Assembly (NCBI GenBank): GCA_022315425.1
Contig: JAIUPT010000042.1
Coordinates: forward strand, 558,001-622,000
DNA: 64,000 nucleotides
Direction: 5' to 3'
DNA from: Pseudevernia furfuracea
Taxonomy: Eukaryota > Ascomycota > Lecanoromycetes > Lecanorales > Parmeliaceae
How positions within the stretch are numbered: position 1 is the first letter of the stretch; each line of letters opens with the position of its first letter. Below are positions 1 to 11,125 of this stretch, piece by piece. The translations under genes and the position numbers were made by a program. Below the pieces are notes generated by a model that saw nothing but the letters and a program-made list of their open reading frames with translations, did no database searches and was not told where the DNA came from.

Positions 1-539
1 CAAATAGATCCCGAGATACGGTGTGACGTTGGCTCATTCCGCCAATTCCCTCGAGCCAAATTTTTGTTTTAAAACGTATTACGCTAGCGAGGATCTGCTT
101 AATAAAAACATACATAGTCACTATCTATTCATTCCACTGCGATGCCGGACGGGTAATGGGGACGCGCAAGATCTCTCCCGCACCACTCGGAAAAGGCCCT
201 GGCCCTCGGAGCGCTCCATGGCTGTCTGGGGAGGGTGGGGGGGGCGGCCCAACCTTCCCGTCCGGCCATACCGGCTCGCGTGCTCTTCTTGATATTCTCC
301 AGCAGCACCCGAATAAAGCGCATAAGTGTAATCAAAATCCAAACCCTGCCGGTCTTGGACGTGATTTTTTTCCCAGCCACGCCCCGACTTGCTCCAGCTG
401 AGGTCTTTCCCATGGGGATTCGGGGTCAGATAGTACCCTCTGGGAGTATGGATAGGTCAATGTGTAAGTCCGAGCGCCGTATCGGACGGGGAGAAAAAGA
501 CGTTGACTATTGGGACCGAAAGCATTGAGGACATGGGGC
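1..539. other. no gene recognised
   Basis: Open frames here are short and overlap on both strands across a GC-rich stretch near 150-300. None has a recognisable domain or splice context. I see nothing I can annotate. Confidence 0.5.
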
Positions 540-770
540 TCAGTCGGATCTTTGTGGAATCATCGGAGAGTTTTCCAAACGGGAAGGCAGCTGCTGGGCT
601 TGGCTCAGCTGCGCGAATAACCCTCCTGGAGCCACGCGGGCACCAACGCTCAGAAAATCTAGTGACTTGAGAGTCACAGCCTTCATCAGAAACCTATCGG
701 CATACCGTAGCTCTATATTGTCGATTGTCGTCTTCGTCACCTCGATCGGCGTGCATCCGCTAAAAAGGCA
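540..770 (-). pseudogene. possible leucine-rich tail of the neighbouring F-box remnant
   Basis: A minus-strand open frame of about 70 residues, ending at 540, has the rhythm of fungal F-box/LRR proteins (short runs such as ELRYAD, TLKSLDFL). It lies downstream, on the same strand, of the clear F-box fragment at 1434-1862. The two are separated by a MITE and about 400 bp without a shared frame. There is no start codon. It could be chance coding; the link to the F-box fragment is inferred from position and style only. Confidence 0.22.
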
Positions 771-1169
771 TCATATGGCTGAATATGGTGCGAAATATAA
801 GACCTGGCCGAATGCTGGTGGCCGGAAGATGCACAAACGACTCGTCCCTCAAGGTCCAGTTGGAGACAAGCATCAACTCCTTGGCCTCAGGTGGGCCTGC
901 AGCGCTTTCTGAAACTCTTGGAGGACATCAAGAGATGTTGCAAAAAGATACAGACTCGAGATTCTCGGAAAAGCCCCCTAAAGACTGGTTAGTTGGGTCA
1001 AAATGGAGGTAGGGACGATCGTGGGGTCCGATTTCCAGACAGGTAAGCTGCATCTGGTTCTTGCAAAGAAGGATCCAGCTGTCCAAGGAAAAGGGGTCCT
1101 AAGCTGTCCAACTAAGAGGTTGTTAGCCTGCATGTACCAGCTGCATGTACCAGGAGAATTGTTAACATA

Positions 1170-1434
1170 AGAGTATGGGTCATAAGTCATGCATATAGGG
1201 CCATCCGAACTGTATTTTTTCTAAGTCCTACGCGAGAGTATTAGATAACGTAACAATCAGACCAAGTATTAGATAGCTAATTCAGTGTATCTGAGTCTAT
1301 AACGCTACCGAAATATCGAAAAATGAGTTGATTTTAAAGTAGATTCTCCCCTCACCCCGTAAGACTACCACTGTAGGACTTGGAAAAAATGAAGTTCGGA
1401 TGGCCCTATATGCATGACTAATGACCCATACTCT
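1170..1434. mobile_element. MITE with about 65-bp terminal inverted repeats and TA target duplication
   Basis: The outer ends read AGAGTATGGGTCAT on the left and its reverse complement on the right. The inverted match extends inward about 65 bp with a few mismatches, through GCATATAGGGCCATCCGAAC. A TA dinucleotide lies outside each end (1168-1169 and 1435-1436), the duplication typical of Tc1/mariner-type elements. The 265-bp length, lack of coding capacity and TA duplication make this a Tc1/mariner-derived MITE; the superfamily is inferred. Confidence 0.8.
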
Positions 1435-1862
1435 TACAAAAAGGTCTCGAGCTTGTCCTGCGACTTATTTCTCGGGAGACCCTCAAGCAGCAATCTGACC
1501 ATAAGCTGAGCCTGCTCGATGGACCCTTCGATATCTTCGGCATCTTGACTGCTGTCTTCTTTCCCCTCGGTACGACGACGGGCAAGAGCATTGAAAACTT
1601 CTACAGCACCCAAGTCGAGGTGTGTGATGTGCTGAATACCAGAGTTGAAGGGGCTTGCGAGCCCACTTACACGTGAGTCTCGTAGACCTCCCAGCTTCAG
1701 CGACACAGTCTGGTATAAGAATGGGATAGCGATTTCGCGGACAAGCTTCGAGGTTAGACATAGAGACTTCAAATCCCTAAGTCTCTGGACGTAGCTGATT
1801 ATTTGGGCCCGTAGTTCAGGGGGGATGGCGTTGAATTCGTGAGTTACTCTTAAGGTTGATGA
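1434..1862 (-). pseudogene. F-box protein N-terminal fragment, truncated by a MITE
   Basis: The minus-strand frame is open from 1862 to the stop at 1434. It opens with a textbook fungal F-box (FNAIPPELRAQIISYVQ, then LRDLKSLCLTSK) followed by LREIAIPFLYQTVSLKL-like residues that begin the LRR part of these proteins. F-box proteins recruit substrates to SCF ubiquitin ligases. No ATG precedes the F-box in frame (a TGA sits at 1863-1865), so a small upstream exon is missing or lost. The stop codon is supplied by the TA/TIR junction of the MITE, so the insertion ended the reading frame. Confidence 0.6.
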
Positions 1863-2566
1863 TCAACTGGCAGGCGGTAGCCGATTCATCTCGCACAGTT
1901 TCTTGGGGAAAGGAAAGAGAAACTGTCGGGGTTGTGTTAGACGAACGTTTGACAAGTTTCAGGGCTTGGCACTTTTTCCCCGAGACCAACCGAGACAAGA
2001 GTCCCGAAAAAAAGATGATGCAGGTGGGCATATGATCCAGATGGAAGCCTCCATTAACCGCTTTCCTCTATATTTTGACCCATTTTTATCACCGATACCC
2101 CTCGTACTAAGACTATGATGGGCATATAAAAGTGTTATAAGCCCCTGAACGGACGTATTGATCGCTCACGCCCTTCGAATATATGCAGGTTTGAGGTGAT
2201 AAAGGTCGGGATGAAATGCCTGTCCACGTCAAAACGTACAAATGCAAAGTGGTCCCTGAAGGGAAATCCCCGGCGATCTCGTTGAAAATGGGGACAAGTT
2301 GATGAAAGGAGTTTAGTCTTGAACATCGGCAGGGGCTGAATGATCAAACAATGCAGGGACCCTCGGACATAGATCTTAGCCCCGGACCTAAGCGCTTGGC
2401 ACTAAAAAGTCAATGACGAGCAGTTGCATCCAAGGAACCGCAAACATAAACACTTCTCCTGGGTGCTTACACCAAATTTTGAATAGTGTCGGCCGAAGTG
2501 TTCTCTTTCCAATCATGAAGATTAGACGATAATATCCTCCTCAACTTGGAGCTCACCGGCGCAGAC
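1863..2566. other. intergenic, no gene recognised
   Basis: Only short open frames without domains are present. This is presumably the upstream region of the TLC-domain gene that starts at 2567. Confidence 0.5.
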
Positions 2567-3486
2567 ATGCGGGACCCTATCCCAGCTCCAGCCTCGCTCG
2601 TCCAATTCGCCAATCCACTAGCCCGAACGCTCTCCCTTCGCACCCTTCCCCTCCACGCCCACGAGATCCTACCTTCCTTCACCCTCTACACCTACCTGAA
2701 CAGCTATGTCGCGCCCATTGCATCGGAACGGTTGTTCCCGGAAACCTACCCCAGCCTCCGTCCGCGCACCAAAGTCAATTGGAACGCCCGCGCTGTTTCG
2801 CTTCTCCAATCATGTTGCATAAATACGGCCGCGCTAGCTGTGATATACTTAGACAAGGATCGCTGGGCAATGGGGCCCAGAGAGAGGGTTTGGGGCTATA
2901 CCGGTGCAAGCGGTATGGTTCAGGGTTTCGCGGCCGGATACTTTCTGTGGGATCTGGTGATTAGTGCGGAGAATATGGACGTGCATGGGCCAGGAGCGCT
3001 AACGCACGCGGTGAGCGCGTTGGCCGTGTCGTTGTTGGGATTCGTGAGTGCTAATTAGTCGGGGATTGAAAGCGAGGGTGAGGGCTGACTAGCGCCCAGC
3101 GGCCATTCTGTAATTATTACGGCCTTAACTTCGTTCTCTATGAATTGTCGACGCCTTTCCTCAACATTCATTGGTTCATGGACAAGCTCGGCATGACTGG
3201 ATCGACGGCACAGCTCATTAATGGAATCGCGCTTATCACGACTTTCGGGGCTAGTCGCTTGGTCTGGGGCACCTATCAGAGCGTTAGGATGTATCAGGAC
3301 ATCTGGACTGCGTTCGAGACGCCTGGAGGCTTGCCGGTACCGCCTTGGCTCGCGATAGCGTACGTCCTCAGCAACACGACGCTGAGCGTCTTGAACTTTT
3401 ATTGGTTCGGAAAAATGATTATGACCTTGAGAAAGCGGTTCGAGAAGCCGGACAACGAAGATGATGAACTCGACACAAAGAAGTAA
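2567..3486 (+). CDS. TLC-domain (TRAM/LAG1/CLN8, TLCD4-like) membrane protein
   Basis: Two exons, 2567-3043 and 3100-3486, encode 287 aa. The 56-nt intron (GTGAGT...CCCAG) is phase 0; the join continues LLGF into RPFCNYYGLNF, typical of this fungal family. I chose the ATG at 2567 because it gives the family N-terminus MRDPIP. Several hydrophobic helices run through residues 40-260, with the family blocks WGYTG, GYFLWD, FLNIHWFMDK and LVWGTYQSV. The C-terminus is short, charged and acidic (EDDELDTKK). TLC proteins sit in the ER/Golgi or plasma membrane and are linked to lipid transport or ceramide chemistry; the substrate of this subgroup is not known. The gene looks intact. Confidence 0.85.
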
Positions 3487-3489
3487 TGG

Positions 3490-3953
3490 TATGAACATAT
3501 ATGGCGCTATTGTAGATCATGTATAGACTCTACTTAGATCGCACACAGACTAGTAGTGGAGAGAAACAAGGCGCACTTGCCATATAAATAGTAAGCAGCA
3601 ATATAATCCGTGCCGAGACTGATCCACGCTGCAAGAACTTCTAACTGCGGCTAACTATCGGCAAGATCCCCCCAAAAAAAACTACTCTTACACCGGTTTT
3701 TGGGCTTCATCGTGAAATGCAAGATGGAATCACGATTGAGAAGTCACCATCAAACAGTGAAGAAACTCTCCTCATCCATGTAAACTTATTGATATCCTTA
3801 GATTCTTGATGCCGTTTCGATTCGCGTTTCTCAGCATCTCATCTGCCGGGCTTGAAATATTCCGGGATCCCCTCGAAAACGTGATAACGCATAGCCTGCC
3901 TACACTACTCTACTCTATTCAGAAGCCCCCCTAGGCGTGAGACCATCACCACC
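3490..3953. other. intergenic between convergent genes
   Basis: This lies between the 3' ends of the TLC gene and the secreted-repeat gene. It has moderate AT content and no recognisable feature. Confidence 0.5.
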
Positions 3954-5574
3954 TCACCACGCATCAACCACCCCTTCTCCCGGCCTATTCTCAGACACGA
4001 GCCCACCCCCCACGACGCCCATCCCATCCCTGTAGATCTCAAACAGCAAACCCCTACTCCTCGCCTTGGTCCCCTTGCACAAAAAAAATCAAAAAATCCC
4101 TTCAACACATCAGTCAAGTCCTGCCACGTAACCGCCCTTCCAAACGTCGCCACAGCCTGCACCCACACGCTAGAGCCCGCGTGGTTGTATTGAAAATGGC
4201 CGTTGGCCATTGGCAGGTTTGGGAACGTTCCATGATTGTCAAGGACCTCGTTGCGAGCGCCGCTGAGGGTGCCGGCGACGTCCCAGAGGGGGAGAGGGTT
4301 TCCCGAGGGTGTTGATCAGAAGACCGATAGGAGTGCCAGGGACGGGTACGACGGCGATCCATGTTGGCGGCGGGGTTCGGTGAGGAGGTTGTCGGATTCC
4401 GAGGGCTATCGGATGGGTCGTTTGCGTGGCGTCGCTGGGGAGAGATGCCTTTGATAGCACTGGCGGCGACGCGAGACGGATTTGCGAGAGGGATCGCCCC
4501 GGGACCATACTGCAAGGATCCGTGGCCGTGCGGTTCCTCGAACGGATAGATCTCGAACTCGAATTCACACGCCCACAGATGATGCCCACCAATCAAATCG
4601 CCACTCATGTCGCGAAGGATAAGGTCCAAGAGGAGCCAAGAGATCTCTTTGTCGGCATAGGCCTTGATACCGATTGAGACATGGCTGCCATCCGCACGAT
4701 ACTGAAAAACGCCGTCAGGAAGATCATCATGTGGATGAAGTTGGACCTTAGAACGGATGCTCTGTCGTGCGAGTCTGAAGCACAAGGATATGGCTGATTG
4801 CGGAAGGGCTGGGCCGAAAAAATGGTAAGAAAACACGATGCTGCTTTCGTTCAGAATAGGTGAGGGCACGGAATGGTTCGCATTGATCAGCGCCGGCTTC
4901 GAGATGCTTGTCATATGTAGCTGCGGGGAACTCTCGTTGGCCGCTCGTTTTGAAACATCATTGCCTTGGAGACCGCTACCCCACAGCGATCCATAGCCTA
5001 CCCTGCCCTTATCCTCAACGACAATCTCAAATCGCAGTCCACACGACCTCCTGAGTCGTGATGCGAAGTACTGTATACCCAAAAGAAGCTGATTCAACAA
5101 AGACCAAAGTACTTGCTTATCGACATACTCGTAGACTTTGATCTCCAACCCATCGTGGCGCTGTAGGAAAAAGCCGTCCGTAATAGACTGGGTAGGATGG
5201 AGAGCCACGTTGGTCGAAATTTTGTCGATGGCGAGTTCCAGAGTCTCAATTACCCTTCTAAATCTGAGCGGGCGGCCCAGAAAGGTAAAGGTCAAATCGA
5301 TCGTTGTGTCAGGAATGTGAAAGTGGATGCTGGCTGTGAGATTTTCGGGAAGCGGCACCGAATAATCTGCATTGAGCAATGGAAGAGCCATAGAGTCGAC
5401 CGGAACGGAGTATTGCATCGATGAGGGGTTTGGCATTGGATCGGATGGCGAGGCAGGAATACTGATGTGTGGGTTCACAGTCTTGTTGGCGGCTGGCAAC
5501 GACACCGCGAGCAAAGCCGCTATTGCGATTGGAGCGCTGTGAGATTGTAAAACAAGCGCCCACGCCTTACGCAT
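3954..5574 (-). CDS. secreted protein with three tandem copies of an uncharacterised about 110-aa fungal domain; third copy out of frame
   Basis: An uninterrupted frame runs from the ATG at 5574 to a stop at 4114 (486 aa). I chose this start because it begins a signal peptide (MRKAWALVLQ, then a hydrophobic core ending LPAANKT). Residues about 80-187 and 225-355 are diverged copies of one domain: a strand, an amphipathic helix, a Gly-aromatic turn (DGFFLQR / DGVFQYR), a strand (EIKVYEYVDK / SIGIKAYADK), then W-LL and a FEI strand. A third copy follows down to a stop at 3954, but its pieces lie in different frames: TWIAVVPVPGTPIG, then LWDVAGTLSGAR with NGHFQYNHAG, then GLLFEIYRDG after an eight-T run near 4081-4088. 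It looks like a frameshifted third repeat, or assembly errors. Function unknown. Confidence 0.6.
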
Positions 5575-5952
5575 TGTTGCTTTAGAGCAAGTCTTCGAGG
5601 TTCCACGCTTTGATGAACTCTGAGATGGGCAAAATCTTACCTTGACCGACTGCTTCCAGGAAAGGTTCAATAGCACGACAGTGCGAGACGAGCCATAATG
5701 TTTTATCAGATAGTACGTTATCTTTCGATGGCGACTTGCGATGGCGGAAGTTGAGCCATATCCGCGATTAGAGGAATTTGCAGTCTAACGGACTGCAATA
5801 GTAAGCTTGCCATTATAATGGGGAAACATGCGACACATCACTTGAAGCAGCCAGAGGGGGTTGAACGAGTCCTATTGAGCTAAAAATACCGTCAATGCCT
5901 AAACGTCCTGTGACAACATGCTAGAGTATGCTCTCCAGACATTGACAACAGT
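5575..5952. other. intergenic, no gene recognised
   Basis: A short spacer, probably the promoter side of the secreted-repeat gene and the 3' side of the BTB gene. I see nothing further. Confidence 0.45.
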
Positions 5953-6835
5953 CTAGAGGCGAGTAGGCACCATCTCTTCTGGAAACAGTGTCTGATTGGT
6001 GCCACACTGCTCGCAAACAATTCGATCGAATTTCCAATAGTTACTGTAACACTTGGAACACTCCTCCGTATACCAATATTTATTCGCCTGGGCACGGAGT
6101 ACGTCGAAAAACCGAGGCAATACTTCGATCATGTATTCGGGGGCCTGAGTCCCGGCGTCCATCAACTCAGGCATATCCTGGATTCGCTGAAGATTCAGTG
6201 CACCGAACGCCACAACCAAATCTCGAAGCCCACGATCGCTGTCCAGAGTGGTTGCATAGATGGCTGGTACGACTTCAAGTACGGATGTAAACGCTCGCTG
6301 TCCGTGCAGTGCCTTCATGGCATGATCGAAATTCCACAGAGCCTCCTTTTTGAGATCCTTGATATCGTATTCATCGCCCATTGCATACATCATGACGTGA
6401 GTATAGAGTTCAGACACAAAGAGTTCTTCTTTCTCCCCATCTACTTCTATCTCGCTGCCAGAGTACTCGACCATGTAGAGATGTTGGAGCATTCGATGAA
6501 CCAAATGGGGCCCATGTTCTTTGAGCTCGATAAGTCTGTTGCGACTCTCCTGGATGGGAGCTTAGTCTGAACCCAGTGCCAAAAAAGAGAGGGACACTAC
6601 CTGAAAGCAACCGCTGCACATTTTACCCAAGACATTTGACCCCAGTTGTAGGGCGAAACTGTGGACGTTCCACGTCTTTTTTCCGCAGACGAAACGCACG
6701 TCGGCCCCCTCTGGATTTTCGAATAACCTGCGAAATTGTCAGGAACGAGGTCACTTTCAGGTTCGCAGTCGTTGAATCGCACCGGGGTAGCTCATCAATG
6801 CGATGTTCCGAGGAGAGCGGGGTCGAGTCCGCCAT
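5953..6835 (-). CDS. BTB/POZ domain protein with C-terminal zinc-ribbon-like motif
   Basis: Three exons on the minus strand, 6835-6783, 6727-6601 and 6549-5953, encode 258 aa. The introns are 55 nt (GTGCGA...CGCAG) and 51 nt (GTAGTG...CCAG). Both joins restore a BTB fold: LPRLFENPEGADVRFVC, WNVHSFAL, CFQ|ESRNRLIELKEH, then HRMLQHLYMVEYS. Residues about 18-100 are the BTB domain. They are followed by the fungal BTB C-terminal helices (YAMGDEYDIKDLKKEA, DRGLRDLV). Near the end two CxxC pairs (Cys 224, 227, 239, 242) look like a metal-binding ribbon. BTB proteins of this type are dimerising adaptors, often for Cul3 ligases; the partner is unknown. The start at 6835 is the only ATG in frame with the first exon. 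Intact. Confidence 0.85.
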
Positions 6836-7219
6836 GATCTATAAGAAACTCGGTTTCAGGGCTTAAAGAAGGGATGGAGATAGGTAAGTGGCCACCGGGT
6901 GAGTGACTTGCGAGGATTGACAAGACGTGAAGAAGATAGTTGTGAGTTCACTGATAAAGATGACGCGGTGGTCGTTTGAGAAAATGGAGATAGTTGCCCG
7001 AACCTTCCATTTTGGTCATCGGCAATCCCAAGTCGTACTGCAAGTGCAAACCACACCTAATGTTAGCCGTGCAAAAGTATTGAAGAAATCAGTATTTTTA
7101 GTCAACTGACCTTGATAGGGTAGCTGAACTTCAGAGTTATCACTTTCAGGGGACCCTGGGGCTTAATTGAATAGCTTGGATGGTGGACTCTGATTTTGAG
7201 ATGCAGCACCTTCGCCGTC
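6836..7219. other. intergenic, no gene recognised
   Basis: About 380 bp between two minus-strand genes. It should hold the upstream region of the BTB gene. No other signal was recognised. Confidence 0.5.
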
Positions 7220-7984
7220 TCACCGTCTACCCATGATCGCTGACACCATATGCCTTCCTCCATTTTCCCAGCTATCCCAGCAAAGACCATATATCACCGT
7301 ATCTCTTCCCAGATGTCCCTCGGAACCACCACCAGGTATTTCCCTCCCTTTCCCCACCTTTCCCCTTGCTATGCCATCCCGGTGGACGCATTGCCACCTC
7401 AGCACCCCCTCCTTGACAAATCCCATCCTTTCCGCCACACGCATCGAAGCCTTGTTCCCGCTTCCACAATCCCACTGCACTCTCCTCAGCCCCAATCCAT
7501 CCCTCTCGTTGGGGTCAAGCGCGTACTGTAGAAGTAGACCAATAGCGTTGGAGGCGACATGAGTACGTTGGAAAGAAGGCAAAACAATGACTGGGCCAAT
7601 CTCGATAGAGAGATTGCTTGGAGACGCGTTCTGGAAACCAATGAGGCCAGCCAGAGCACCTGATGGAGACTCTGGGGACGGAGGACGGGTCTTGTCAATT
7701 ATGGCGTAGAGGAGCTTGGAAGGGTCTGATTTCTCGAATGTCTCGACGTAGGACATGAGTTCGTCGAGTGTGGCGAAAGGTCCGCTGTTCAGGTGGGCGT
7801 AGAGCTCAGAGTGAGGGGAAGAGAGGGCAAAATAGGGCAAGCCGTGGACTGGAGCCTGTCAGTGAAAATCAGTCTCGAGTGTAGAAAGAAAATGGGTCCG
7901 GTCCAAAATGTGAAGGCACACGCTGAAAGACGTCAACACTACGCGGTCGCTGGAGAGATCCTTGATCTGGAAGTGGAATGCCAT
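7220..7984 (-). CDS. GNAT-family N-acetyltransferase
   Basis: Two exons, 7984-7922 and 7855-7220, encode 232 aa. The 66-nt intron is GTGTGC...CTGACAG, phase 0. The join gives the family start, with KDLSSDRVVLTSF running into HGLPYFAL. The fold is the RimJ/RimL-like fungal GNAT: an ALAGLIGF strand, IEIGPVIVLPSFQRTHVASN (the acetyl-CoA-binding loop region), RRVQWDC, NKASMRVAERMGF and a C-terminal RDTVIYGLCWDSWENGG block. It should transfer an acetyl group from acetyl-CoA to an amine or a protein N-terminus; the substrate cannot be read from sequence. The stop is TGA, so TGA is a normal stop in this genome. Intact. Confidence 0.85.
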
Positions 7985-8890
7985 GGTAGCAGACAGCTGG
8001 CCGCGAAGATCTTCCCTTCACCTTGTGCTCAAGTCGGCATCCGCTCCATGCCAGGGCTTCCGTACTATCCCGGATAGGTCTTGACACTCAACGTCGCTAG
8101 AAGGAATAAGCACTATTTGGTAGAACTGCTGGACCTCTCGGAGGCTCGGATCTCTGTAGTCAAATTCAGAAAATTCACAACACTGAATAGAATATTTCAT
8201 GTGAATTCATATTCTGAATATGAATACGAATATATTCAGAATATATTCAGAATGTAAGGGCGAAGCGGGTTGCTAGGGCTAGGGCTCGCTTGCTGGGCTG
8301 CGAGCCACGCAGTCAATGCGAAGATTAGGTGTAAGTTTTAGACTCGGTATGAAATGAAGTACACGAGTCAAAGGCAATATGTAGGAGCTAGGAGAATGAA
8401 TACCACCTCCAAATAATGGGCACCTCCTTGATCTACTGGGCAAGCGTTGACTAAAGTGATAGCAGGTGGTAATCTCGCTACGCCTATCATACTCTGGTGG
8501 CCATGTACATTGAACTTGTAAGAGAAGGCTGAAGCTGATGTTACAGGCTGCAACGGCTACAATGCTTCTTCTAGGTGTACTAGTAATGGGCATGCGCTTC
8601 GGCTCTCCACAAGTGAACTTTGCTATGGGGAAGAGATAGTGGTCTGACTGAGATGGTCGACCATTCTTTGTTAGCCATGAGGTCTTATACCCATGGTCCT
8701 CCTCCATAGATCTACATGCTGTCTATCATTCATCCACTGTAGCCTATGAGAACCACATCCATTGAGATCCCTAATCATTCGGAACCCTGTCCAATCTTCA
8801 ACTTGATCACATAACTTGAGATTGACGTTGATCTTCTCACGCTCGGTCTTGACATTTGTCCTGGTCATCGATATCTCAGTCATATTTGGC
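7985..8890. other. intergenic with AT-rich palindromic patch
   Basis: No convincing gene. Around 8165-8255 short units such as ATTCAGAATAT and GAATTCATATTC repeat in both orientations. A CTAGGG duplication follows near 8271-8285. Several short open frames overlap without domains. Confidence 0.45.
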
Positions 8891-10771
8891 TCAGTCGGCC
8901 AAGTGAACCTTGCGCAAGCCTTCTTCCAGCTCATCCAAAGGACAAATGACATCCCTGAGGAACGCAGCTTGCAACTGATCGCTTTTCAGATCATCCCCAC
9001 AAGAGAATACGCACTCCACAAGCTGTTCCACAATGTTATGATACTTGATGCCCATGATAGAATTTTTGCACTTTGCCAGTCTTCTTGCAGTAAAAAATTC
9101 TGTGTGTTGATGGCCGTTTGTTAGATCGCTAGGCTGCTGCAAGCTTTCAAGGCTAGCGGCGTGTGCTATTTCGAGGAGTACAACGCCAAGGCTGAACAGG
9201 ATTTGGTTACGCGCTATATGAGGAGAGCATGTTGAAGCGAGTGAAAGCTGTCCATTATTGGGCCTTTTGACTTTCACGTTAAGGTGCGGTGCGGAAAGAT
9301 TGGGTAGCTCCGGTAATTGAGTCATTTCGTCGACGCCAAAGAAGAGGATGTCCTCACTCCTCCAGGACAGCGGAAGCCACGGTGTGGCATGATATTGGAG
9401 GACTGCAATGGCTAGGCTTTTGGCAAGGCCTATCCGCTCATGGACGGGAATACCACCGACAATTCTAGGCTTCGATTTCGATCGGATGAGTTGTCCCAAC
9501 GAGGTTCCCTTGCTTGATCGACATTGCGACGCAATTGGTGAAGGATACACGTAATGTTTGCACCTTTCCGTGTTCTCGAGAACCCCGACGCAGACATTTG
9601 CTTTTCGAGGTTCGCGGAAACACCGACGAAGGTCGTCGCAGAAATCTCTCTTCATACAATTCTGCGATGAGAAAGCGTCCGAGGCCATCGTAAGCGGAAG
9701 GCCTGGACTAGGTGCTGGATCGGATATTTGAAATCTCACACTCTTTTTTACCTTCTTCGGATGATGATCCACGGCAGGCTCGATTTGTCGTTTCAATGTC
9801 TTTCCGAGTTCATTCAGATCGGCAGGTTGATCGCTACAGAATGTGGTAGTGCACTCGTTGATGGTGGAGTCGACCACGAACCATATTGGCTCCCTTGAGC
9901 CCGGAGCGCCTGCCAGAGTCAAGTGTGTAAAACCCACATTGAACTTGACTTGTGGCGCAGAGTCTCCACTCCGAACCACCTGCTCGACTTGAACACGGAA
10001 GTGGGCAAGATGTTCCGTATGCTTATTGCAAGCTTTGCCAAGAGCTTCATAGACTCGTCGGGATGCTTCACCAATGGTCTGGTACTTTCGAATGTCGTCC
10101 ACAGTGTCTCGGGAGGGCTTTGATAGATTTCGTATCGCTGTCGGAGTCAGCTGCTGCGTCTGACTGAACAATGTTCTAAGGTCATCATTGTGTGAGCGTA
10201 GTGCAGCAATGTTTCGATCTAGTCGCGATTTTGAGAAGCTGAAGCACAACTTCTTTCCAACGTTATGCCTCCAGTCTTTGGGTCTCATAGGTTTGGGAAT
10301 CGCCTAGATACTAAAGGTCAGCAACAGGGCTTCCAAAGCTGCTACCACCCTACTCAGAATGCTAAGTACCTGCCGTTCTTGATCTACTATGGCGCCGAAT
10401 CCTTCGTTCTCGACCTCTACATCTAGGAGACGCTCTTCAATCATTTCAATGATCGCAGTACATGCCTGCCATGATTCGCCGAGCTGCTGCATAAGTTGGG
10501 CGTCTATGTCAGCGTCTGACCAGGTCTCCCGTGAGAGTAAATTGAACATGCTGGAAGCAGCATCGTGATCAATGACCTCTTCCAACAGATTGCGACACTC
10601 ATTTCGAAAAATTGTCCTTTGAATCCTCAACTCTTTCGAGTATGTTTTAGCTTCCTTCGCAAATCGGTTATATCGGCGGAATGGGCATAAGACACTGTCG
10701 TAATGTTTGGCGGCGGAGAGGATGAGCGGAAGAATCGCCAGCGCCAAGCCGGCGGCCTCGAAGCCGGACAT
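8891..10771 (-). CDS. DUF7580-type fungal protein (immunity/heterokaryon-incompatibility-like, degenerate kinase-like C-terminal domain)
   Basis: Two exons, 10771-10370 and 10303-8891, encode 604 aa. The 66-nt intron (GTACTT...TATCTAG) is phase 0. I chose the ATG at 10771 because it starts a hydrophobic helix (SGFEAAGLALAILPLI) typical of the N-terminus of fungal HeLo-like/NLR-associated proteins. Residues about 1-230 are helical (KHYDSVL, LRIQRTIFRNECRNLL, LRSHNDDLRTLF). The C-terminal half has the DUF7580 signature: a TSLGQLI block, then RIGLAKSLAIAVLQYHATPWL, WRSEDILFF, a leader ending in RNQILFSLGVVLLEIAH, and a final helical segment. It resembles a kinase lobe lacking catalytic residues. 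Such proteins are linked to fungal non-self recognition, but no role is proven. The zinc-finger gene starting near 11.1 kb is divergent. Confidence 0.75.
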
Positions 10772-11125
10772 CGCGCACTCAACGGAGACAAAGATAGACA
10801 CAAGGTCGCACCACTGTTGACCAAATGTAGAGCCTAGGAGGGAGAGATAATTCTCTCGAGAATAGCTTGACACTGAAGACTCTGGTCTGAGCGTTGACAG
10901 GAGCGTTGATGTGCACATTTGCACAGCCCATCGTCCTTATCCTTTCATTAGCCTATCATTGGCGACAAGGCTACGAGGCTACCATGCGGGGCAAAATAGC
11001 TGAGATGCTACCCTTCGTATCGACATGGTGCTTCCTACAAGTCCCGCTGGATCATTTCTAGCGCTGTGGTGCAAAGTATTCTGCTTGTTGTACAGACTGT
11101 GACTGACGATACTATCAACGCAATC
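10772..11125. promoter_or_regulatory. shared upstream region of a divergent gene pair
   Basis: About 350 bp lies between the ATG of the DUF7580 gene and the first usable ATG of the zinc-finger gene on the opposite strand. It must contain both promoters unless an upstream exon of the zinc-finger gene starts here. No individual element was identified. Confidence 0.35.

Noticed and set aside
3905..4592. Separate small genes of 101 and 117 codons on the minus strand
   Set aside because: Their sequences are pieces of the third repeat of the secreted protein in shifted frames, not independent genes.
8269..8287. Telomere-like CTAGGG repeats
   Set aside because: Only two imperfect units (CTAGGGCTAGGGCT), not the TTAGGG array of fungal telomeres.
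8279..8952. Two minus-strand open frames of 142 and 93 codons
   Set aside because: They overlap each other and the 3' end of the DUF7580 gene in another frame, have no domain and no splice support.
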